This document shows, piece after piece, positions 8,960 to 17,138 of a DNA stretch of 64,000 nucleotides (within the stretch, counting starts at the first letter, position 1; the number at the start of each line of letters is the position of its first letter). Location: the NCBI RefSeq assembly GCF_000744785.1, contig NZ_JQMO01000003.1:2356001-2420000 (forward strand), given 5' to 3'. The notes beneath the pieces were generated by a model, which was not told where the DNA came from, did not search any database, and worked only from the letters and a program-made list of their open reading frames with translations. Made by a program: the position numbers and the translations under genes. The stretch is from Kitasatospora azatica KCTC 9699 (GTDB lineage Bacteria; Actinomycetota; Actinomycetes; Streptomycetales; Streptomycetaceae).

Positions 8960-9880
8960 ATGATGACGATCCGTCAGATCCGTCAGATCGGCGTGGCCAT
9001 GGTGGCCGTCGCGGCGGCCACCGCCCTCGCCGCCCCGCTCGCGGCCGCCGACACCGCGCCCGCAGCAGTCGCGGCGCCCGCCGCCGCGCCCGCTGCCGTG
9101 GCCCCGAGCAACCTGGCCCCGAGCGACCTGGCCGCCGCCCGGGGTGCGGTGCAGACCCCGGCGGTGCTCGACCAGCTGGGCCACTTCTTCGCCCGCAAGG
9201 GCGTTCCGCCCACCAAGCCGCTCCAGCTCAGCGCGGCGGCCGAGGCGCAGGCCGCCGCCCAGTCGGCCCCGCAACTGGTCGGCTCGACGGTCCCCGTCTA
9301 CACCCTGGACCCGGGCTTCGTGGCCGGGACCGCCGGCGCACCGGTGGCCCGGGTGGACTTCGCCGCCACCAAGGTGGTCGCCGCCGACGGACAGCGCGCC
9401 TCGGTCTGGGCCGTGCAGCAGAACGGCAGTTGGCGGGTGGTGAACATCGCCTCCGGCAGCGACGAGACCGACTACGCGGCCCAGGGTGCGGCGGGAGGCG
9501 GTGGCACCGTCTTCCGGGAGCCGCAGCTCAACGCCTGGTACGTGCTGCGCGGCGGCCGGGTGCTGCCGTTGGACGCGGAGGCGCGCGGCTCGGTCGGCAC
9601 CGGCGGCGTGACCCTGGCGGCGTACCAGCAGCTGGTGCACCAGCGGTACGGCGACAAGCTGCCCGGTTCGGCCTACGACAAGGCGGGCCTGGGCGGCGGC
9701 TTCTCGGTGAACCCGGTGGCAGTCGACCCGGTGGCGGCCAACCCGGTGCCGTTCAGCCCGGTGGCCGCCACGACCGGCGGTGGGTTGAACGTCCCGGCGG
9801 TCACCGCTGCCGCGACACTCGGTGTGACCGCGTTGGCGGGGGCGGGGCTGGCCGTCCGCCGTCGGCGGGTGCGCGACTGA
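8960..9880 (+). CDS. Secreted, C-terminally membrane-anchored protein, partner of the protease
   Basis: A 306-residue protein with an N-terminal signal peptide (VAMVAVAAATALAAPLAAADTAP), an Ala/Pro stretch and a soluble central region without recognised domain (VPVYTLDPGFVAGTAG, RASVWAVQQNGSWRVVNIASG). A C-terminal hydrophobic helix followed by Arg residues (TLGVTALAGAGLAVRRRR) anchors it. No LPxTG motif is visible, so anchoring is probably by the transmembrane helix. It starts at tandem ATGs (8960/8963) behind GAGGAGGCC that overlaps the protease stop. The tight coupling suggests it is the substrate, inhibitor or surface holder of the protease; this is inference. Confidence 0.75.
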   Translation: MMTIRQIRQIGVAMVAVAAATALAAPLAAADTAPAAVAAPAAAPAAVAPSNLAPSDLAAARGAVQTPAVLDQLGHFFARKGVPPTKPLQLSAAAEAQAAAQSAPQLVGSTVPVYTLDPGFVAGTAGAPVARVDFAATKVVAADGQRASVWAVQQNGSWRVVNIASGSDETDYAAQGAAGGGGTVFREPQLNAWYVLRGGRVLPLDAEARGSVGTGGVTLAAYQQLVHQRYGDKLPGSAYDKAGLGGGFSVNPVAVDPVAANPVPFSPVAATTGGGLNVPAVTAAATLGVTALAGAGLAVRRRRVRD

Positions 9881-9906
9881 TCAGCTCAGTCACCAGCCGC
9901 ACCACC

Positions 9907-9938
9907 AGTGCCCCCACGGCGACTTCCGTGGGGGCACT
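9907..9938. terminator. Hairpin terminator after the protease operon
   Basis: A perfect 13-bp stem AGTGCCCCCACGG / CCGTGGGGGCACT with a 6-nt loop, 27 bp after the stop codon. It lacks a U-tract, as is usual in this clade. Confidence 0.85.
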
Positions 9939-10050
9939 GCGTCAGGTCCGGGCACCTTAGGGCATTCAGTGCCGTTGGCGGCACCCGGAGTTGATGAAAC
10001 ATTGATGCATTGTTCGCCCGCCGTCGACTACGCCCTGTGACTGTCTGTGG

Positions 10051-10056
10051 ATACGA
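10051..10056 (+). promoter_or_regulatory. Putative -10 box TACGAT
   Basis: TACGAT lies about 34 bp ahead of the ATG at 10090, fitting a TAnnnT vegetative -10. No clear -35 is seen. Confidence 0.3.
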
Positions 10057-10089
10057 TATGCCGCTGGGTCAGGACGGGGAGAGGTGGCG

Positions 10090-10524
10090 ATGGCCGTGAA
10101 GGACGCTCGGGACCTGCAGTTCTGGGGCACTGTCGCCGTGGTCGGCGCCGCGCTCGCGGTGGTGGCCGCCTACCTCGTCGACGGCGCCCCACTGGTCTGG
10201 GCGGTCGCCTCGGTGGAGGTGCTGCTGGTGATGGTCCATGTCGCGCGCCGGTTCCGGTCGGCGACCCAGGCGCACCACGCCCATCACGGCCGCCCGGACA
10301 TCCGCCCGGACGCCGCGCACTGCGAGCGCTGCCGCCGGGCCCGCGAGCAGCGCAGCACCGCCGAGCGGACCGGTTCCGAGCGGACCGGTTTCGAGCGGAC
10401 CGGTTCCGAGCGAGCCGGCTCAGGCGGTGGAGTAGGCCACCAGCGAGACGCCCACGTACTGCACGATGAAGGCCCCGAGGGTGAAGGCGTGGAAGACTTC
10501 GTGGAACCCGAACCAACGCGGTGA
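10090..10524 (+). CDS. Small membrane protein with repetitive tail
   Basis: A 144-residue protein of unknown function. It has two hydrophobic segments (LQFWGTVAVVGAALAVVAAYLV and APLVWAVASVEVLLVMVHVA), a His-rich stretch (HHAHHGRP), a CERC motif and then a four-fold five-residue repeat of the ERTGS type encoded by 15-bp units. The last 35 codons lie antisense to the 3' end of trhA, so the true end of the protein may be shorter in related strains. ATG 10090 is preceded by GGGGAGAGG; a GTG at 10084 is also in frame. The membrane part looks real; the tail looks like a frame extended by repeat growth. Confidence 0.6.
   Translation: MAVKDARDLQFWGTVAVVGAALAVVAAYLVDGAPLVWAVASVEVLLVMVHVARRFRSATQAHHAHHGRPDIRPDAAHCERCRRAREQRSTAERTGSERTGFERTGSERAGSGGGVGHQRDAHVLHDEGPEGEGVEDFVEPEPTR
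10363..10422. repeat. 15-bp tandem repeat, four copies
   Basis: The unit GAGCGGACCGGTTCC is present three times almost exactly, followed by a diverged fourth copy (GAGCGAGCCGGCTCA). The number of units is a multiple of three nucleotides, keeping the small membrane protein frame open up to the trhA stop. Confidence 0.85.
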
Positions 10525-11109
10525 CGGGTTCGGCCGCTTCAGCCCGTAGATCACGCCGCCCGCGCTGTAGAGCAGCCCGCCGACGATCATCAGGGTGATC
10601 ACTGCGACCCCGCCGGTGCGCAGGAAGTCCGGCAGGAAGAAGACCGCAGCCCAGCCCAGCGCGAGGTAGCAGGGCGTGTAGAGCCAGCGCGGTGCGCCGA
10701 CCCAGAAGACCCGGAACGCTATCCCGGCCAGCGCGCCGCCCCAGACCAGCCAGAGCAGCAGCTCCTGCCGTCCGCCCTTGAGCAGCAGGATGGTGAAGGG
10801 CGTGTAGGACCCCGCGATGATCAGGAAGATGTTCGCGTGGTCGAGGCGACGCAGTACGGCGTCGCCGCGCGGGCCCCAGTTGAACCGGTGGTAGACGGCG
10901 CTGACGCCGAAGAGCAGCCAGGCGCTCACCGAGTAGACCGTGCAGGCGATCCGCGCGGGGGTGGAGTCCGCCAGGCAGATCAGCACGATCCCCGCAGCCA
11001 CCGAGGCCGGGAACATCCCCGCGTGCAGCCACCCGCGCCAGGCCGGCTTGACCAATGGAGGAGCAGGGCTCTCGGCAGCTTCGACTTGGTCCGCAGTCAT
11101 GCTGCTCAT
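10420..11109 (-). CDS. trhA: Hemolysin III / TrhA family membrane protein
   Basis: A 229-residue, seven-helix membrane protein of the PAQR/hemolysin III family, implicated in membrane energetics and lipid homeostasis in bacteria. Diagnostic pieces are AVYHRFNW, the metal-site-like LDHANIFLIIAGSYTPF, GGLLYSAGGVIYGLKRPNP and the C-terminal GFHEVFHAFTLGAFIVQYVGV with conserved His residues. ATG 11109 (MSSMTADQ) was chosen over a much longer upstream frame because it starts just before the first conserved region. A palindrome of TetR-operator type (11113-11130) overlaps the leader. The gene converges on and overlaps the small membrane protein by 105 bp. Confidence 0.92.
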   Translation of the reverse strand: MSSMTADQVEAAESPAPPLVKPAWRGWLHAGMFPASVAAGIVLICLADSTPARIACTVYSVSAWLLFGVSAVYHRFNWGPRGDAVLRRLDHANIFLIIAGSYTPFTILLLKGGRQELLLWLVWGGALAGIAFRVFWVGAPRWLYTPCYLALGWAAVFFLPDFLRTGGVAVITLMIVGGLLYSAGGVIYGLKRPNPSPRWFGFHEVFHAFTLGAFIVQYVGVSLVAYSTA

Positions 11110-11112
11110 GCT

Positions 11113-11130
11113 ACCTACGGATGCGTAGGT
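11113..11130. promoter_or_regulatory. Palindrome ACCTACG-N4-CGTAGGT in the trhA leader
   Basis: Perfect 7-bp arms with a 4-bp centre, ending 4 bp before the trhA ATG and covering its ribosome-binding region. The CTACG/CGTAG half-sites resemble operators of TetR-family regulators. No such regulator gene is in the window. Confidence 0.55.
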
Positions 11131-11233
11131 TACTGACGGGTAGGAAGTGGCCTCCCTCACTTTTATCCATACTGGAGTGTTCGGGTGTGATCCAGGCGAC
11201 TTTCGCCCCTGCCTCGACTGCCTCCGGATTGGC

Positions 11234-11274
11234 CAGTTTTTGTCCATCATGTAGCAAAAGTTGCTTCAAAACTG
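11234..11274. promoter_or_regulatory. AT-rich nested inverted repeats upstream of pckG
   Basis: The outer arms CAGTTTT (11234-11240) and AAAACTG (11268-11274) enclose an inner inverted repeat AGCAA-AAG-TTGCT (11253-11265). The block is strikingly AT-rich for this genome and lies about 105 bp ahead of the pckG start, so it probably contains the promoter or operator. Confidence 0.45.
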
Positions 11275-11377
11275 ACGGCATGCCGTGTTGGCCCTTGAAG
11301 ACCGGAGCTACGCTGCTAAGCACCCTCAACCCCCGAACGCCTGACTCATGGCTGAGTCGGCGTGAAACGGAGCGATC

Positions 11378-13219
<1,842 letters not shown>

Positions 13220-13233
13220 CGCCCGCGTGACCA

Positions 13234-13272
13234 GGTCTGGCCGCCGCTGCGGAGTGGCGCGGCGGCCAGACC
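13234..13272. terminator. pckG terminator hairpin
   Basis: A perfect 14-bp stem GGTCTGGCCGCCGC / GCGGCGGCCAGACC with an 11-nt loop, 14 bp after the pckG stop. Confidence 0.85.
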
Positions 13273-13311
13273 GCTGAAAGCTTGGGCCACCGCCCGAAAA
13301 GCTGGACAGGT

Positions 13312-13381
13312 ACGGCCGCAGTCTCAGGCTCGGCGATCCTCCCCGACCACGAGGGATCGCCGAGCTGCAGACTGCGGCCGT
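13312..13381. repeat. Long hairpin between pckG and alaA
   Basis: Two collinear stems, ACGGCCGCAGTCT / AGACTGCGGCCGT and GCTCGGCGATCC / GGATCGCCGAGC, are separated by a 3-nt internal bulge on each side and a 14-nt loop. Read from the other strand it would serve as terminator for alaA. Confidence 0.8.
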
Positions 13382-13440
13382 CGGCAAATCCGCGCCCGTC
13401 GGCACATCCCCGCCCGTCGGTACATCCCCGCATGTCGGTG
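13377..13440. repeat. 18-bp tandem repeat, about 3.5 copies
   Basis: The unit CCCGTCGGYACATCCCCG occurs twice exactly, with a diverged copy before (13377-13394) and a partial one after (13431-13440). It sits directly downstream of alaA and overlaps the arm of the long hairpin by 5 bp. Confidence 0.8.
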
Positions 13441-13456
13441 GAGCAGCAGCGGCGGG

Positions 13457-14671
13457 TCAGACCTGCACGTACCCCGAGAGGAAGTCGCCGATCCGGGTCA
13501 CCGCGTCCTCGATCTCCTCGGCGCGCGGCAGCGTGACCAGCCGGAAGTGGTCCGGCTCCGGCCAGTTGAAGCCGCTGCCCTGGACGATCAGGATCCGCTG
13601 CGAGCGCAGCAGGTCCAGCACCATCTGGGCGTCGTCCTTGATCTTGTACACCGAGGGGTCGAGCCGCGGGAACGCGTACAGCGCGCCCTTCGGCTTCACG
13701 CAGCTGACCCCGGGGATCTCGTTGAGCAGCCGGTAGGCCGCGTCCCGGGACTCCAGCAGTCGCCCGCCCGGCAGGATCAGGTCCTTGATCGACTGCCGAC
13801 CGCCGAGTGCGGCCGCCACCGCGTGCTGCGCCGGCATGTTGGCGCACAACCGCATGCTGGCCAGCACGTTGAGGCCCTCGATGTAGCTGCGGGCCCGGTG
13901 CCGGTCGCCGGAGAGCACCATCCAGCCGGACCGGAACCCGGCCACCCGGTAGGCCTTGGACATCCCGTTGAAGGTGACGCAGAACAGGTCGGGGGCCAAG
14001 GTGGCCAGCGGCACGTGCACCGCGTCGTCGTAGAGGATCTTGTCGTAGATCTCGTCCGCGTAGACCACCAGCTTGTGCCGCCGGGCGATCTCCACGATCC
14101 CCTCCAGCACCTCCTGCGGGTAGACCGCGCCGGTGGGGTTGTTGGGGTTGATCACCACGATCGCCCGGGTCCGGTCGGTGATCTTGGCCTGGATGTCGGC
14201 CAGGTCCGGGTACCACTCGGACTGCTCGTCGCAGCGGTAGTGCACGGCGGTGCCGCCGGCCAGGCTGACCGAGGCGGTCCACAGCGGGTAGTCGGGTGCG
14301 GGGACCAGCACCTCGTCGCCGTCGTCGAGCAGCGCGGTCATCGCCAGCTGGATCAGCTCCGAGACGCCGTTGCCGAGGAAGACGTCCTCCACGGTCAGGC
14401 CGTGCAGCCCGCGCTCCTCGTAGTGCATCACCACCGCGCGGCGCGCCGAGAGCAGGCCCTTGGAGTCGCCGTAGCCGTGCGCGGAGGCCAGGTTGCGCAG
14501 GATGTCCTGGAGGATCTCCGGCGGCGCGTCGAAGCCGAACGCGGCGGGGTTGCCGGTGTTCAGCTTGAGGATGCGGTGCCCCTGGTCCTCCAGTCGCATC
14601 GCCTCGTCGAGCACCGGGCCGCGGATGTCGTAACAGACATTGGCGAGCTTGCTGGACTGGATGACCTGCAT
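13457..14671 (-). CDS. alaA: Pyridoxal-phosphate aminotransferase, AlaA-type alanine transaminase
   Basis: A 404-residue fold-type I aminotransferase, most like bacterial AlaA enzymes that form alanine from pyruvate and glutamate. It shows the N-terminal SSKLANVCYDIRGPVLDEA typical of this group, LNTGNPAAFGFDAP, the cofactor-ring region PNNPTGAVYP, ADEIYDK, and the Schiff-base lysine in FNGMSKAYRVAGFRSGW. The phosphate-binding and substrate Arg is in HFRLVTLP. ATG 14671 (MQVIQSS) was preferred to an in-frame TTG two codons earlier. It follows two Ser/Thr kinase genes on the same strand after a 71-bp gap. Substrate preference is inferred from similarity. Confidence 0.9.
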   Translation of the reverse strand: MQVIQSSKLANVCYDIRGPVLDEAMRLEDQGHRILKLNTGNPAAFGFDAPPEILQDILRNLASAHGYGDSKGLLSARRAVVMHYEERGLHGLTVEDVFLGNGVSELIQLAMTALLDDGDEVLVPAPDYPLWTASVSLAGGTAVHYRCDEQSEWYPDLADIQAKITDRTRAIVVINPNNPTGAVYPQEVLEGIVEIARRHKLVVYADEIYDKILYDDAVHVPLATLAPDLFCVTFNGMSKAYRVAGFRSGWMVLSGDRHRARSYIEGLNVLASMRLCANMPAQHAVAAALGGRQSIKDLILPGGRLLESRDAAYRLLNEIPGVSCVKPKGALYAFPRLDPSVYKIKDDAQMVLDLLRSQRILIVQGSGFNWPEPDHFRLVTLPRAEEIEDAVTRIGDFLSGYVQV

Positions 14672-14742
14672 GGTCAAACTCTACGGGGCCGCCGCCGGAG
14701 GATGCGCGTGTTCTTTGCCACGAACTGGGCGGCCGCTGCTGC

Positions 14743-17028
14743 TCACGGGGCGGTCAGTGCGTACAGGGCCAGGCCGAAGCCCGCGTAGAGCAGGGTGCCG
14801 TCGGTGGCCAGCCGCCATTCGGCGCCGAACCGCGAGTCCGGCGCGAAGATCCCGTCCACCCGCTGCCGGCGCAGATCGACCCGGTACAGGTGCCCCAGTG
14901 CGCCGGGGACGAAGAGGCTGTCCCGCACCACCATCGGCCGGGCCGGCGCGGGCGGGGCCGGCAGCGGGCAGGTCCAGCGCAGCCGCAGGTCCGCCGCGTC
15001 GTAGGCGCGCAGCAGCGGTTCGCCGCAGGCGGTGAGCACCAGGTCCTGGTACACGGCGGCCGGGGTCCACGGTCCCTGGGCGCCGTGCGGCAGGTAGTCG
15101 TGGTGCAGTTCGCTGGAGTCCGCCGCGCCGAGTGACTGCAGCATCGACTCGTCCTGCCCGACCGGCAGGTAGAGCCGGCTGCCGTCCGGCGCGAGGGTGG
15201 CCCAGCTGGACCGGGTGACCGAGGTGGTGCCGGGCTGCCAGATGTAGCCGCGGGCCGGGTAGGCCCACAGCTTGCGGCCGTTGGCGGTGGCGCGGGCCAC
15301 CAGGTGGCCGGTGTCGTCGGCGAAGATCAGCTGGTTGCGCGGGGTGAGGCCGCGGAAGGCCGAGGTGGTGTCGTAGATCAGGCCGGTCGGCGCGATCGGG
15401 TCGGTGAACGCCCACCGGGTCCGCTCGGTGGCCGGCGGCAGGGCGAACCAGGCGAAGCTGACCGGCAGCCCGACGACGGGGGCCTGGACCGGACCGCCGC
15501 CGTACACGGTGTAGTCGTCGGCGGCCAGCAGGGTGCTCGGCATGATGGTGCCGAGCTCCTCGCTCAGCAGCGGGCCGATCGCGGAGTTCAACGCGCCGTC
15601 CGGGACGCTGACGCAGAGCACCGAGCCGCCACTGAGCGCGAACGCGAGCTGGCCGCTGACCACCGGGTCGGTCATCAGCGAGTCGGTGGAGTAGGCCCAG
15701 ACTTGCTGGCCGGACCGGCGGTCGAGGGCGATCAGTCTGGTCTCGTCGGTGTAGAGGACCAGGTGGTACGCCGGGGCGGGGGCGAACTGCAGCAGCGGCG
15801 GGGCGCTGCTCACCTGCCACAGCGGGTCGAGGAAGGGCGGCTTGCTCGGCGGTGCGGGTGGCTGCCGACGCGCCGCCGCCCAGCCGAGGCCGCCCGCCGC
15901 CGCTGCCACGGTCGCGCCGGTGAGCAGCACCGCGCGACGGGAGAGCCCGGGCCCGGTCTCCTTGGACAGCGCCCCGCCGAGCCGGATCAGGGCGCGCCCG
16001 AGCCCGGCCGTCGCGCTGGTGCGCCCGCTGCCGCCGGTGCCGCCGGTGCCGCCGGTGTCGCCGGTGTCGAGTGGGCGCGGGTCCGGCGGGCGCAGGTAGC
16101 CCTCGGCTGCGGCGCTGTCGCGCGCCAGCGCGGCCCGGACCGGCTCAGGCAGCCAGTCGGGCTCGAAGTCCAGGTCGGAGCCGCTCTGCCCGCTGGCGTC
16201 GCCTGCCAGCAGTCGGGCGCGCAGCAGTCGGGCGATCGGGCGGTCCATCGGGTCGTGCGCCATCAGTTCGCGCAGCAGCGGGCGCAGCGTGGCCGGCACC
16301 GCCCGCAGGTCGGGACCGCGTCCGCCGAGCCGGGCCAGCACCCCGGGCAGCACGGTGGAGGCGCCGAGCGGTCCGGGCACCAGGTGCGGCCCGCTGCCGG
16401 TGACCGCGTAGACCAGCACCGCGCCGAGCGCGTAGAGGTCCCCGGCCGGGCCGGCCCGGAAGCCGGCCGCCTGCTCGGGGGCCATGTAGCCGGGGGTGCC
16501 CAGCACCGCACCGGTCCGGGTCAGCGCCGGAGCCCCGGCGGCCCGGGCGATGCCGAAGTCGATCACCCGGGGGCCGTCCGGAGTCAACAGCACGTTGGCG
16601 GGCGTCAGATCGCGGTGCGCCAGCCCGGCCTCGTGGATCGCGGTCAGCGCCTCGGCGAGTCCCGCGCCTAGCTGACGCACCGTCAGTTCTGGCAGTGCAC
16701 CGCACTCGTGGACCAAATCGCGCAGGGAGCCGCCGCGCACGTACTCGGTGGCGAGCCAGGGCGTCGGGCCTTCCGGGTCGGCGTCCACCAGGGCGGCCAC
16801 GTACGGACTGCGCACCGTCCGGGCCGCCGTCACCTCGGCCCGGAACCGCGGCAGGTAGTCGCGGCCCCGGGCGTAGTCGGCGTCCACCACCTTGACCGCC
16901 ACCGGCCGTCCGTCGTCCGGCGCCTGCGCCAGGTAGACCCGGCCCATGCCGCCGGAGCCGAGCCGGGCGAGCAGCTCGAACGGCCCGACGGCCGGCGGAT
17001 CCTGTGGCCCGAGCGGTTGCGGCCCCAT
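14743..17028 (-). CDS. Transmembrane Ser/Thr protein kinase with PQQ beta-propeller (paralog A)
   Basis: A 761-residue PknB-type kinase. The N-terminal kinase domain (about residues 15-270) has the Gly loop LGSGGMGRVYLA, the lysine in AVKVVD, the catalytic loop HRDLTPANVLL (HRD 138-140), DFGIARAAG and GTPGYMAPEQ. In the catalytic loop the usual lysine of HRDLKxxN is Thr142. A Gly/Thr-rich linker leads to one membrane helix (AVLLTGATVAAAAGGLGWAAARR) and an extracytoplasmic PQQ-like repeat region (RSGQQVWAYSTD, NGRKLWAYPARG). The propeller may sense a cell-surface ligand. The gene follows paralog B by 110 bp on the same strand. Confidence 0.9.
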   Translation of the reverse strand: MGPQPLGPQDPPAVGPFELLARLGSGGMGRVYLAQAPDDGRPVAVKVVDADYARGRDYLPRFRAEVTAARTVRSPYVAALVDADPEGPTPWLATEYVRGGSLRDLVHECGALPELTVRQLGAGLAEALTAIHEAGLAHRDLTPANVLLTPDGPRVIDFGIARAAGAPALTRTGAVLGTPGYMAPEQAAGFRAGPAGDLYALGAVLVYAVTGSGPHLVPGPLGASTVLPGVLARLGGRGPDLRAVPATLRPLLRELMAHDPMDRPIARLLRARLLAGDASGQSGSDLDFEPDWLPEPVRAALARDSAAAEGYLRPPDPRPLDTGDTGGTGGTGGSGRTSATAGLGRALIRLGGALSKETGPGLSRRAVLLTGATVAAAAGGLGWAAARRQPPAPPSKPPFLDPLWQVSSAPPLLQFAPAPAYHLVLYTDETRLIALDRRSGQQVWAYSTDSLMTDPVVSGQLAFALSGGSVLCVSVPDGALNSAIGPLLSEELGTIMPSTLLAADDYTVYGGGPVQAPVVGLPVSFAWFALPPATERTRWAFTDPIAPTGLIYDTTSAFRGLTPRNQLIFADDTGHLVARATANGRKLWAYPARGYIWQPGTTSVTRSSWATLAPDGSRLYLPVGQDESMLQSLGAADSSELHHDYLPHGAQGPWTPAAVYQDLVLTACGEPLLRAYDAADLRLRWTCPLPAPPAPARPMVVRDSLFVPGALGHLYRVDLRRQRVDGIFAPDSRFGAEWRLATDGTLLYAGFGLALYALTAP

Positions 17029-17138
17029 CGATGTGTGCCCCCGTGCGCCTCGTTGACGGTCGGTCAGATCACTACTGTGCTGGGCCGGCGGCCGGCTGGG
17101 AAGAGCCGACCGGGTGGCGGTCGGTTCGAGTCGGTCGG

